Source: Bacillota bacterium (lineage in GTDB: Bacteria > Bacillota > Clostridia > Oscillospirales > Acutalibacteraceae). Taken from it: a stretch of DNA of 64,000 nt. Each line of letters starts with the position of its first letter. Position 1 is the first letter of the stretch. The stretch spans positions 3,125 to 67,124 of the forward strand of contig JAEZCC010000012.1 in assembly GCA_023412715.1 (NCBI GenBank), read 5' to 3'. Below, piece by piece: positions 41,548 through 50,085 of the stretch. Position numbers and translations under genes: made by a program. The notes below the pieces were generated by a model. The model searched no databases and was not told the origin of the DNA. It saw only the letters and a list, made by a program, of their open reading frames with translations.

Positions 41548-41910
41548 ATGTATATTGAATTGAAAACAGGATATCAGGATAATGGTCCCGCCTGGATTGG
41601 CAGGGTTAAATTCTCCAAATCGAAACGGACGGTTTATTTTGACAATAAAGCTTTCCAAAAAGGCAATTGTTATAATGGTGATTATATTACTATAGAAACG
41701 AGAGAATCCTATTGGATTTCTGGCGTCAAAAAAGACGGAGAAGACAGACATTGGGCAGGCTCGGGGAAAATAATGATAGATAAAAATGTTGTTGCCGAAT
41801 ACCTTGAATTAACCGGGCAGAATTCGTTGGACGAAAGCAAATATATAAAAGTGGATATCCAAAATCGGTATCCTGTTGAGCGAATCAATCAAATCAAAAA
41901 CAAAAAGTAA
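41548..41910 (+). CDS. Conserved hypothetical protein, AT-rich
   Basis: 120 residues from ATG 41548; GTG starts at 41524 and 41533 are alternatives, the latter with AGGTGA 5 nt upstream. The sequence MYIELKTGYQDNGPAWIGRV, then FSKSKRTVYFDNKAFQK, YWISGVKKDGEDRHWAGSGKI and MIDKNVVAEYLEL recalls a small family often left as hypothetical. No catalytic motif stands out. Base composition is clearly more AT-rich than its neighbours and it prefers AAA, ATA and GAA codons, which points to recent acquisition. Confidence 0.7.
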   Translation: MYIELKTGYQDNGPAWIGRVKFSKSKRTVYFDNKAFQKGNCYNGDYITIETRESYWISGVKKDGEDRHWAGSGKIMIDKNVVAEYLELTGQNSLDESKYIKVDIQNRYPVERINQIKNKK

Positions 41911-41975
41911 GAGTCGATTCATTCCCGGGCTGCCGTCATGAAAAGCGGCTATTTACTTGGAAAGAGGTGTTGACG

Positions 41976-42521
41976 TTGAAAAACATGGCATTACTTATTG
42001 TAGATGTCCAAAGAGCACTGATCGATAGCCGCCCGTTCCATGAGGCGGAGTTGCTGAGAAACATAGAAAGATTGTTGGCGGCCGCCCGGCAAAACCATTT
42101 GGAAGTCGTTTATGTGCGGCATGACGGCGGTATCGGGGATGAACTTGAGCCGCATACGGGGGGATGGGAAATCGTCCGGCCCGTTGCACCGCAGGCCGCC
42201 GAAAGAATCTTTGATAAAAAATTTAACAGCGCATTTAAAGACACGGGGTTAAAGGGCTATCTGTCCGAGAAAAACATTGATACGATTGTTCTTGTAGGAA
42301 TGCAGACGGAGTATTGTATCGACACGACCTGCAAGGTTGCGTTCGAGTACGGCTTTTCGATCCTCATCCCGGAGGGGGCGACTGCGACTTACGACAACGA
42401 TTTCTTTTCGGGAGCCGTTATCGCCAGATACTATGAACAGAAAATCTGGAACAAGCGCTTTGCGGACGTCCTTTCCGTGGATGAAATCATCGGGAAAATG
42501 GCACCGTCAAGCGTGAAATAG
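41976..42521 (+). CDS. Isochorismatase-family cysteine hydrolase
   Basis: 181 residues from TTG 41976, with GAGGTG 6 nt upstream. Landmarks: MALLIVDVQRALID (catalytic Asp), Lys in DKKFNSAF, LVGMQTEYCIDTTCKVAFEYGF with the nucleophilic Cys in EYCID, and EGATATYDND. Members hydrolyse isochorismate, nicotinamide, N-carbamoyl or similar amides; the sequence does not single one out. It stands alone between the AT-rich orphan and a terminator. Confidence 0.88.
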   Translation: MKNMALLIVDVQRALIDSRPFHEAELLRNIERLLAAARQNHLEVVYVRHDGGIGDELEPHTGGWEIVRPVAPQAAERIFDKKFNSAFKDTGLKGYLSEKNIDTIVLVGMQTEYCIDTTCKVAFEYGFSILIPEGATATYDNDFFSGAVIARYYEQKIWNKRFADVLSVDEIIGKMAPSSVK

Positions 42522-42583
42522 GGATTTTCTTATTGCCATATCTTTTATGACCCTGCTTGCCGGCGGCGGGCCGCCGCTGACAA

Positions 42584-42622
42584 AACGCGCCCTTCACATT
42601 TGTGAAGGGCGCGTTGCTTTGT
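42584..42622. terminator. Strong bidirectional terminator
   Basis: AACGCGCCCTTCACA (42584-42598) pairs with 42601-42615, 15 bp with the innermost bases forming the loop. T-rich stretch follows. A second hairpin, CGGCGG-CGGG-CCGCCG (about 42561-42576), lies beside it. It separates the hydrolase from the convergent helicase. Confidence 0.8.
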
Positions 42623-42719
42623 TCCGGTGTTTTGGCCGGCATCTTTGTCTGACCGCGCTGTGCTTTTGCAGGGAAAGCCGGGTGCGGCGAAAAACGCTAT
42701 GTTGTCCTTGGGCAGGCTG

Positions 42720-45700
42720 TCAGAAAAAGCTGATTTGTTCGCACTCGGGTTCTTTCTTTCGCTCAAAGGCCGTTTCCGTCGAGAGAAAATCCGCGCGGAG
42801 ATCGGCGAGAAAAGGAGACGGCGCAGGGGGAGCAAGAAGGATCAGCTCGTCCTGAGCCCGGGTCATGCCGACGTAGAAAAGGCGGCGTTCCTCGCCGAGG
42901 TCGCAGTCGCCGTTCCGGCCTTTCAGCGGGATCGTCCCGTCTTTTACGCCGCTGATAAATACCACGGGGAATTCAAGACCCTTGGCCGCGTGCAGGGTCA
43001 TGAGCGAAACCGTGTCGGAGGTATAGTTTTTCCCGTCGCTGCGCACCACGTCGGCGTCGCGCCCGAGCAGCAGGTTCTGCAGGAGGGCGGGCATCCTTGC
43101 ATGCAGAGCCGCCATGTCGGAAAACAGTTTCATGCTCTGCACCCCCTGAAGGTCATTGTCGCAGACCCAGGCGCCGATCAGCTTCTGCGGTTTTTCGCTG
43201 CGGACAAGAGGTTCGTATTTGCTGAGCAGCTCTGAAAATCTGCTCAGCTTTTCCGTCGCGGAAAAGCGCCCTGCAAGTTCCAGAAAGGCGGAAATGCTTT
43301 GCTTTGAGGCGGCATAATCCGTGAGGAGCCCCTGCAGCCGGCCGCCGGAGCAGACCTCCCATTCTTTCAGGCACAGCCGGAGAGAAATGAGGTCGGCCGG
43401 GTCGAGCAGAAAGCGGAAGAAGGCGACGGCTTTGCGGACCTCGCGGTCCGAGAGAAAGTCGCCCCGCCCGGCAACCCGGTACGGAATGCCTTCCTTCCGG
43501 AGGCAGTATTCCAGAAGCTCCGCCTGCCGGTTGGTCCGATACAGCACGGCAATTTCGGCAAAGCTCCTCGCAGGCCCGGAAATGCGCTTCTTTCCATCTG
43601 AAACCGATACGTCGAGCATGTCGATGCCGCCGATCATCCGGTTGATCTCTTTGGCGATAAAAATCGCCTCCTGAAAATCGCTGTCCCCCTCCAGCAGGCG
43701 TACTTTGGAGCCGCTTGCCTTCTGCGCCTCCAGGGCCGGCCCTTCGGCGTCGCCTTTTACGAGGGCAGAACAGGCGCACCCGATGATTTCCGGGGTCGAA
43801 CGGTAATTCTGTGTCAGCCGGATTTTCCGCGCCCCCGCGAAGTCTTCGAAGAACCGTCCGAAGCAGCGGGGATCCGATCCCCGGAAGCCGTAAATGGACT
43901 GGTCGGGATCGCCAATCACGAAAATTCCCGCGCCGCCTTTTGACCATTCCCGAATCAGGCGGCATTGAACGGGGCTGATGTCCTGAAATTCGTCCACGAG
44001 AAGATGAGAAAAGGAGTTCCGGAGTTCCTGCTCTTGCCCGCGTTCCATCTTCCCGCTCCCGAACGCTTCCAGCGCATTCAGCAGAATGTCGTCGTAATCC
44101 ATCACGCCGTACTGCGCAAGCTGCGCGCAGTATTGTCCGTAGACCTCGGGAGGAATCTCCGCCGTTTCCCCGGGCTGCCGCGCGCCGCTTTTGATCAGGG
44201 AAATCCCCCGCAGAACGTCCCGGGGAGAGGCCTTCACCCGCAGCCCCTTTAAAATATCCGCGACGATGGAGAGAGCGTCCTGCCCGTCTATCACCGTAAG
44301 GTTCGGCTTTCCGCTTTTCGGGGACAGAATCCGGAGGCAGACGGAATGGAACGTTCCAATCGTCATGGCCTTTAGAATTTTCTTATCCTTGAAATATGCG
44401 GCAAGCCGGGCTCGCATTTCGTCCGCCGCGCGGTTGGTGAAGGTGACGGCGGTGATCTGGGCGGGGGATACGCCGCGGTTCTGAACCAGGTACGCGATTC
44501 GGCTGACCAGCGTCTTTGTCTTCCCCGTTCCGGGCCCGGCGATGACCGCTACGGCTGCGTCCGGGGCGGAAGCGGCTTCCCGCTGCCGCGGGTTCAGCCC
44601 GGCGAGCGCGTCAGAAGGGGAACCGGTCCCGGCTGCCTCTCTTTTCAAGGCGCGGCCGGCCGCCGGGTCCAGCTGCGCGGATTTCACGCCGGCCGGCTTC
44701 TTTCCCGACCCGGCTTCCTTCGCCGCGGGGGCACTGCGCTTCTCCTGCCGGAAAAAGTACAGCTGGCCGGAGAGCCGGTCGATCTCGTCCCGCTCGAGGA
44801 TTTCGACCTTTCCGTATTCCCCGTCATATCCTGGCCGGACCTCCACTTTCCCGGCCCGGAGCCTGCGGATGCCCTCGGCGACCAGCGGCCCCGCCGCAAG
44901 TTCGATGTCGCCGGGCTGCGCTTCCCGGAGGATGAAAAGCTCCGGCCCGAGTTCCCGGATCATGTGCTCGTAATCCGCCTGGACCCTCTTGCTCGCGGGG
45001 GCAAGGCCCGTGGACGCGGCAATGACCTCGCGAAGGGGGACCAGGCTTTCAAAGTGCTTTGCCGTCGGGGGCACAAACCCCTCGGCGCGGTCCGCAAGCG
45101 CTTCCACGCGGTGGAGCACGCCCACTGTGATTCTTCCGCCGCACACGGGGCAGACGCCCGAGACCGCCTCGGTCTCGGAGGGCTTCAGGCATACCTTGCA
45201 GTTCCGGTGCCCGTCGTAGTGGTATTTTCCCTCCTCGGGGAAAAACTCGACCGTGCCGAAGAATTCCTTCGTCTCGCGGTTCTGAAGCGCCCGCGAGATA
45301 GCGGGGTAGGAAAGCTCGGTGTCGAAAAGGTTCGCCTCTCTGGCAAGGTTCGCGGGCGAATGGGCGTCCGAATTCGAAACCAGCGTGAAGCGGTCCAGCG
45401 CCGAAAGGCGCCAGTTCATGGGAGGATCGGAAGAAAGTCCGGTTTCAAGCGCGTGGATGCACCCGGTCATGTCCCCGAAGCATTCCTCAATGGCGTCGAA
45501 GCCGGAATAGGCGCCGAACAGAGAAAAATGCGGGGTCCAGATATGCGCGGGAATGAAGATGGCGTCCTTGCACGCGTCGAGCGTGATTTCGAGCAGATCC
45601 CTGCTGTCAAGCCCCAGAATCGGCCTGCCGTCGGAGTGCAGGTTGCCGATGGCCTCCAGGCGGTGCGAGAGATCCTCCGCGGCCTCCAGGTTCGGGAGGA

Positions 45701-46022
45701 GAATCAGGTTGTGAACTTTTCGGACCTTCCCGTTCTTTTTGTAGATGGAGCTGATTTCCCCGGTCACGAGAAACCGGGGCTTCCGGTCGAAGCCCTCCGC
45801 TTCTTCGCGCCGGCGGAATTCGTCCCTGAGCGTGTAAAGCCCTTCCTCGGCCGGCACGAGCTTGTCCTTCAGCTCCTGACGCCAGGCCGGGTGGGTGAAG
45901 TCCCCCGTGCCGATGAGGTCGAGGCCTTTCCGGCGGGCCCACAGCTCGAGAAATTCGGGGACGCACTCCTTGCTGGTCGCCCTGCTGTATTTTGAGTGGA
46001 TATGTAAATCTGCCAGAAACAT
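42720..46022 (-). CDS. PHP-domain / UvrD-type helicase fusion protein
   Basis: 1100 residues from ATG 46022. Residues 1-260 form a PHP phosphoesterase domain: LADLHIHSKYSRA (HxH), GTGDFTHP, VTGEIS, VSNSDAHSP. Residues 275-296 hold a CxxC...CxxC zinc knuckle (CKVC, CPVC). A flexible linker (about 420-475) joins a UvrD/Rep SF1A helicase: NPRQREAA (Q motif), AGPGTGKTKTLVSR (Walker A), TFTNRAADEMR, LLVDEFQDISP, GDPDQSIYGFRG, LTQNYRST, MTLHAAKGLEFPVVF, and VGMTRAQDELIL. The PHP part may cut DNA or trim ends; the helicase would unwind it. No neighbour explains its role. UvrD alone is usually about 700 residues. Confidence 0.9.
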   Translation of the reverse strand: MFLADLHIHSKYSRATSKECVPEFLELWARRKGLDLIGTGDFTHPAWRQELKDKLVPAEEGLYTLRDEFRRREEAEGFDRKPRFLVTGEISSIYKKNGKVRKVHNLILLPNLEAAEDLSHRLEAIGNLHSDGRPILGLDSRDLLEITLDACKDAIFIPAHIWTPHFSLFGAYSGFDAIEECFGDMTGCIHALETGLSSDPPMNWRLSALDRFTLVSNSDAHSPANLAREANLFDTELSYPAISRALQNRETKEFFGTVEFFPEEGKYHYDGHRNCKVCLKPSETEAVSGVCPVCGGRITVGVLHRVEALADRAEGFVPPTAKHFESLVPLREVIAASTGLAPASKRVQADYEHMIRELGPELFILREAQPGDIELAAGPLVAEGIRRLRAGKVEVRPGYDGEYGKVEILERDEIDRLSGQLYFFRQEKRSAPAAKEAGSGKKPAGVKSAQLDPAAGRALKREAAGTGSPSDALAGLNPRQREAASAPDAAVAVIAGPGTGKTKTLVSRIAYLVQNRGVSPAQITAVTFTNRAADEMRARLAAYFKDKKILKAMTIGTFHSVCLRILSPKSGKPNLTVIDGQDALSIVADILKGLRVKASPRDVLRGISLIKSGARQPGETAEIPPEVYGQYCAQLAQYGVMDYDDILLNALEAFGSGKMERGQEQELRNSFSHLLVDEFQDISPVQCRLIREWSKGGAGIFVIGDPDQSIYGFRGSDPRCFGRFFEDFAGARKIRLTQNYRSTPEIIGCACSALVKGDAEGPALEAQKASGSKVRLLEGDSDFQEAIFIAKEINRMIGGIDMLDVSVSDGKKRISGPARSFAEIAVLYRTNRQAELLEYCLRKEGIPYRVAGRGDFLSDREVRKAVAFFRFLLDPADLISLRLCLKEWEVCSGGRLQGLLTDYAASKQSISAFLELAGRFSATEKLSRFSELLSKYEPLVRSEKPQKLIGAWVCDNDLQGVQSMKLFSDMAALHARMPALLQNLLLGRDADVVRSDGKNYTSDTVSLMTLHAAKGLEFPVVFISGVKDGTIPLKGRNGDCDLGEERRLFYVGMTRAQDELILLAPPAPSPFLADLRADFLSTETAFERKKEPECEQISFF

Positions 46023-46155
46023 CAAACACACCTGCGGTTCCCGATAAATTCAGATTTCTTACATTATAGCATGAATTTTCGGGCGGCGGTCCATTGCTTT
46101 GGCCGCGGGAATCTCTTTTCCGGGTCCGCGGCCAGCGCCTTTTATGCCCGGCTTT

Positions 46156-47304
46156 TCAAAGTAGGGAGCGGTCCGAGAAGCGGTTTTCGGCTTTCTTCTG
46201 TTCGTCCCGAAAAATAAATTTGGCCCCGCATTTATAACCGCGGCAGAAATTTCGATCCGAAGGCTGTACCGTCCAGCAATTGGGGCAGCAGATTCCGTCC
46301 TTCGGGCGTGTTCCGAACACAACGTCCGGCGGGGGAGCGACAGGTTCGTCGGCAAGCTCTAAAAGATGGTTCCGATACTCTTTTTCGGCGTTGTGGATTC
46401 TTTCCAGATATTTTTTCTTCCGGTTTTCCTTGTCGCGGAGAATCTGCCCGTGGATCAGATTTAGAGCGATCCCCGCAGCGACCAGCACCCCGCCCGTGAA
46501 GGTCGCTTCCGTGAATCCGCTCTTTGTCACTTGATCGATCGCGATTCCCGCAAACACCTGACCGACAAAAGCCAAAAGCGTCAGCCGGAATGCCGGCACC
46601 CTCGGGACCGTCAGATTGCCCAGCAATACGGTGACGACGCCCAGCGTCCCGCCGAAGTATATCCACAGGTCGGGCGAAAACGCATGCGCAAGGAAAAGAA
46701 TGTTGCCTTTTTCAACCGAGACCGCAAGGGCGGCCGCAATCGGAAGCCCCACCACGTGATTGACAAAAGAGCTCTGCAGCTCCCCGATCCCGCGCGACAG
46801 CCTGGCGTTTACCGTGCGGGCGAGGACCACCGTGATTCCGGAGCAGAAAGAAAGCAGCACGGCGTACAGCGCCGCGTCCACGGAATGATCCAGCATGACC
46901 AGAATGCCGATAAACGAAAAAACAAGCCCGAAAACGGATGACTTCCTGAACGGATGCTTTTCCATGCCGAACAGTCCGAGACCGTCAATCAACAGGGAAG
47001 CCGTGGTTTGTCCGAAGAGTCCCAGAGCCACGATACTGGTCAGGCTGATTTTTCCGTATGCAAAGTTATTAAAGACCGTTGTCAGCACGCCGATTGCCCC
47101 GCCCGAATACAGCCAGAGTGGCTGGTTCTTCTTGGCGGCGATTTTTCTCTTTGCCGCCCTGCAAAGCAGGAATGCAAATACGACCCCCACGACATGGATA
47201 ATTGCCGCTGCGGTAAAGATGCCATATATCTGTGAAAGCCTGCCGTTGAGCACGACCATTACGGCAATGACCAATCCTGTGAATAAGGACAGCAGCTGAT
47301 ACAT
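46156..47304 (-). CDS. YdcZ/DUF606-type DMT transporter with C-terminal zinc ribbon
   Basis: 382 residues from ATG 47304 after GGAGGC. Ten hydrophobic segments in two homologous halves (about 1-150 and 155-300). The first half has LSLFTGLVIAVMVVLNGRLSQIYG and the second LLSFCSGITVVLARTVNARLS. After a charged helix (about 300-335) the C-terminus carries CCPNC and C-x4-CGAKF, probably a zinc ribbon, an unusual addition. Substrate unknown. It diverges from a Crp/Fnr regulator, probably its regulator. Confidence 0.8.
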   Translation of the reverse strand: MYQLLSLFTGLVIAVMVVLNGRLSQIYGIFTAAAIIHVVGVVFAFLLCRAAKRKIAAKKNQPLWLYSGGAIGVLTTVFNNFAYGKISLTSIVALGLFGQTTASLLIDGLGLFGMEKHPFRKSSVFGLVFSFIGILVMLDHSVDAALYAVLLSFCSGITVVLARTVNARLSRGIGELQSSFVNHVVGLPIAAALAVSVEKGNILFLAHAFSPDLWIYFGGTLGVVTVLLGNLTVPRVPAFRLTLLAFVGQVFAGIAIDQVTKSGFTEATFTGGVLVAAGIALNLIHGQILRDKENRKKKYLERIHNAEKEYRNHLLELADEPVAPPPDVVFGTRPKDGICCPNCWTVQPSDRNFCRGYKCGAKFIFRDEQKKAENRFSDRSLL

Positions 47305-47338
47305 ATCATCGCCTCCATAAAGCAATTATAGAATATAA

Positions 47339-47378
47339 GTTGACATTGCAATAGGACATATGTCATACTGGTTGCAAT
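47339..47378. promoter_or_regulatory. Operator region between transporter and Crp/Fnr gene
   Basis: GACATATGTC is a 10-bp perfect palindrome near 47353, flanked on both sides by TTGCAA. Shared control of both divergent genes is likely. Confidence 0.45.
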
Positions 47379-47409
47379 TTCATATGCGGTATCATTGGCG
47401 GGGAGATAA

Positions 47410-48069
47410 ATGCAGAAAGATCCTTTGAGAAAAGAGTACCTTAATAAATTGGCCGAATACGGCATCGGCAATATGGCCCTGGACGCCTGCGTATGTTTGA
47501 AATACGAAGCGGGCGAAACCGTTCTGCAGGAGGGCATGCCGATTCCTTACCTTCTGATCGTCGCGGCAGGGAAGGCCAAAGTCTGTTCCGTTGCGAAAAA
47601 CGGAAGGGATCTGGTTTTGTGCTACTATGTTTCCGAAGGCATTCTGGGCGATATCGAACTGATGATGGGCACCTGCGTCTCGACGACCGGCGTGATAGCC
47701 GTGACGGACTTTGAATGCATCGGACTGCCTTTTCAAAAATACGCAGCGGATTTAAAAAACGATCTCGCCTTTTTAAACAGGCTTGGGCAGGAGCTTTCCG
47801 CCAAGCTGCTGCGAAGCTCGAAAAATTACGTGTCCGCCGCCCTGTATTCAGGCGAAGAGCGCCTGTGTGCATACATTTTGCAGACGTCGCATCATGGCGT
47901 TTTCCGCGATGCGCTGACCGATGTGTCCCGCTCGACAGGGATGAGCTACAGGCATCTGTTTCGCCTGCTCAATCGGCTCTGCGTCGACGGCCTGCTGGAA
48001 AAAAGGAACGATGGGTATCTCATTGTCAACCGCGGCGAATTGGTTCGCAGAGCGGCCGAGCTTTTTTGA
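47410..48069 (+). CDS. Crp/Fnr-family transcriptional regulator (YeiL-like)
   Basis: 219 residues. N-terminal cyclic-nucleotide-binding fold (about 20-120): YEAGETVLQEGMPIPYLLIVAAGKAKV, GRDLVLCYYVSEGILGDIELM. C-terminal HTH (about 150-219): LYSGEERLCAYIL and LTDVSRSTGMSYRHLFRLLNRLCVDGLLEKR. The lack of cAMP-binding residues and the presence of Cys27, Cys29 and Cys78 leave open a redox or metal cofactor, but spacing does not match Fnr. SD GGGGAGAT. Likely regulator of the divergent DMT transporter. Confidence 0.85.
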   Translation: MQKDPLRKEYLNKLAEYGIGNMALDACVCLKYEAGETVLQEGMPIPYLLIVAAGKAKVCSVAKNGRDLVLCYYVSEGILGDIELMMGTCVSTTGVIAVTDFECIGLPFQKYAADLKNDLAFLNRLGQELSAKLLRSSKNYVSAALYSGEERLCAYILQTSHHGVFRDALTDVSRSTGMSYRHLFRLLNRLCVDGLLEKRNDGYLIVNRGELVRRAAELF

Positions 48070-48107
48070 AGGCGCTGCCTGATGCCGAGAAACCTTTCAA
48101 AAGCGGA

Positions 48108-48150
48108 CAAAAGGGCCTGAACCATTATGGTTCAGGCCCTTTTGCTTTCA
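48108..48150. terminator. Intrinsic terminator
   Basis: A near-perfect stem from 48108 to 48144 (CAAAAGGGCCTGAACCA paired with its complement), with T- and A-rich flanks; bidirectional. Confidence 0.85.
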
Positions 48151-48353
48151 GCCCGGTTTGACAGGCGTCCGTTTCGTCCGCGGCCGCGAACGGGCGCGTT
48201 TGTTCCCGCCTAGCCTATCCAACCCACAATTTCACATAATTTTCCGGATTTGTTCCCACAAGCTTCCTTTATACTGAATAAGGATTTTAAAGACGCGCGA
48301 TGAAAAGTTCTTTCCCGATTCATGCGGAAAGGGTGAAACATGGAGGTGGGCCA

Positions 48354-48683
48354 GTGAAAAAGCGGTTGCTTTTCCTGATGATGGCGGGTTTGTGCGCGGT
48401 GTTTCTGCTGCTGCCCGGCTGCGGTGACAACTCAAAGAAGTCGAAGGATCTGGCGGCGCCCGGCAGCGGAACGGCCTCATCCCAGAGCGCCGCGTCCGGC
48501 AGCAGTTCCGAAGATCTGAACGGCAATGCGCAGGAGATTGAAAAGATGCTGCAGGGGATCCAGGACGACAGCGCGCAGATTTCGATCCCCCAGAGCGGGG
48601 ACGGCGCCGTCGATTCGCTCACGAGCCAGATCAACGGCTACCTGAACGATTCAAACGACCAGATTGGTTCCCTCAACCAATAA
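48354..48683 (+). CDS. Small secreted lipoprotein
   Basis: 109 residues from GTG 48354, SD GGAGGTGGG. A lipoprotein signal, KKRLLFLMMAGLCAVFLLLPGC, has the lipobox LLPG|C at about residue 23. The mature part is Ser/Ala/Asn-rich and has no known domain; after residue 60 it may form a helix (AQEIEKMLQGIQDD). It is followed 19 nt later by the secreted helical protein, and the pair probably works at the cell surface. Confidence 0.7.
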   Translation: MKKRLLFLMMAGLCAVFLLLPGCGDNSKKSKDLAAPGSGTASSQSAASGSSSEDLNGNAQEIEKMLQGIQDDSAQISIPQSGDGAVDSLTSQINGYLNDSNDQIGSLNQ

Positions 48684-48702
48684 TCCTGTGAGGAGAATGA
48701 AT

Positions 48703-49935
48703 ATGAAGCTGAAAAAGATTGGTCTTTCCCTTTGCCTGACGGCAATGGCGAGCGTTGTTTTCAACATCGGGGCGGCGGCGTGCACGGTGCCGGCGGCTTC
48801 GGGTACCGGGGCGTCCGTCCGGCAGGGGACCCAAAACTCTTACACCCAGCGGCAGGTGCAGTTCCCCTACGCCGTGGGAGTCGGGGCGGCCCAGAAGCAG
48901 CAGTCCAAAGGCTCCGCTTACAAGGTGCCCGCTCAGCAGCCGAAAAGTCCGGCTTTTTGGGCACCCTCCCCGAAGCAGCGGCCGAAAAGCCCTGCCTCGA
49001 AGGCGCCTTCCCAGAAGCAGCAGCCCAAATCTCCCACTGCGGAAGAGCTTGCCAAGGTGCAGGCCCAGCGGCAGCAGATCAACACCCTCAACGCCCAGGT
49101 CCTCAAGCTGAAGGCCCAGGCCCGTCAGGACATCGGCAAAATCTGCGCGGATCTTGTCAGAGTGGCCTTCGACCCCGCCGTGCGGCAGAGCGACGATTAT
49201 AAAGCCATCGTCAATGCGCTGAACAAGGTGAAAATTGAGCTCGCCGCGGCCGAGAAGATCAATTACTGCTCAAAACTCGCTTCCGTGAAGGGCAAAAACG
49301 ACGCCTCCACGCTCAGCGGCGTCATCACTCAGCTGAACACGAAGATAAGCGGCCTGACCGCAGTGGTGGACGAACTGGGCGGCGTCCTGACGAAAGCGGA
49401 CGCCCTCGTCAAGCAGGAGTTGGCCGGCCAGCAGTCGAGCCAGCCGACATCGAGCCAGCCTGCGGATCAGCAGGCCGCGCAGCAGGCTTGGCAGCAGTTC
49501 GCGGCCCAGGCCGACGCAAAGAAGAAGACAATTGACGGCAATACGCAGAAGATTGCGTCCGTCAACAAGAGCTGCCAGGACGTTGTCAACAAAATCGTCG
49601 CAACGGCGGCGGCGAATAAGGACGTCCTCGCAAACCAGGGCAGCGGGATGGCCGACATCGTGGTCCAGCTCGGCACCGTCAGGACGAACCTCGCGGCCGA
49701 ATCCAACGGCAAGATAAGCGAAGCGCTCAAGGCCTATGCCGAGGCTCTCAAGAAAAAGGACTATGACGGCGCTCTTGCCCAGCTTGACGCAATCATCGGC
49801 ATCCAGAACAGCCGGATCAGCGCCGTACAGTCCGCGCTTTCACAGCTCCAGTCCGCGCTCAGTTCCCTTCAAAACCTCGTGGCTACCGCAGCGGCTTCTT
49901 CCGACTCTTCGGCTGTTTCAAGCCAGGCTGCGTGA
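48703..49935 (+). CDS. Secreted helical protein with PKSP repeats
   Basis: 410 residues from ATG 48703 (GAGGAG 7 nt upstream). Signal peptide KKIGLSLCLTAMASVVFNIGAA. A Lys/Pro-rich linker (about 70-120) contains three units of the type QxPKSPxxxAP with spacing 16-18. The rest is predicted coiled coil: LAKVQAQRQQINTLNAQVLK, then alpha-helical segments with several Gln/Ala runs (QQSSQPTSSQPADQQAAQQ). No enzyme motif. It may link lipoprotein or wall to another component. Distant resemblance to clostridial surface helical proteins, not decisive. Confidence 0.65.
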   Translation: MKLKKIGLSLCLTAMASVVFNIGAAACTVPAASGTGASVRQGTQNSYTQRQVQFPYAVGVGAAQKQQSKGSAYKVPAQQPKSPAFWAPSPKQRPKSPASKAPSQKQQPKSPTAEELAKVQAQRQQINTLNAQVLKLKAQARQDIGKICADLVRVAFDPAVRQSDDYKAIVNALNKVKIELAAAEKINYCSKLASVKGKNDASTLSGVITQLNTKISGLTAVVDELGGVLTKADALVKQELAGQQSSQPTSSQPADQQAAQQAWQQFAAQADAKKKTIDGNTQKIASVNKSCQDVVNKIVATAAANKDVLANQGSGMADIVVQLGTVRTNLAAESNGKISEALKAYAEALKKKDYDGALAQLDAIIGIQNSRISAVQSALSQLQSALSSLQNLVATAAASSDSSAVSSQAA

Positions 49936-49964
49936 TGGCTTTTTAACACCCATCCCTGCGACAG

Positions 49965-50003
49965 ACAGCTCCTTTCGGCCCGCGCCTGAAGGGGCTGTTT
50001 GCT
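49965..50003 (+). terminator. Terminator after the secreted protein
   Basis: ACAGC (49965-49969) with GCTGT (49994-49998) plus inner CCTTTCGG/CCTGAAGG-like pairs; TTTGCTTTG tail. Confidence 0.65.
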
Positions 50004-50026
50004 TTGTCGGTGAATTTTGGTATAAT
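49999..50026 (+). promoter_or_regulatory. Promoter of the two-component genes
   Basis: TTGCTT (49999-50004), 16 bp, TATAAT (50021-50026), so transcription is probably still possible although both genes are broken. Confidence 0.6.
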
Positions 50027-50085
50027 AATGGAAATCGACAACAGGGACGGCCTGTGCTTTTGGCAAAGAGAGAGGGGGAAGTACC

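Noticed and set aside
42547..42855. Small plus-strand ORF over the 42.6 kb terminator
   Set aside because: Crosses a strong terminator hairpin and the helicase 3' end; no SD or motif.
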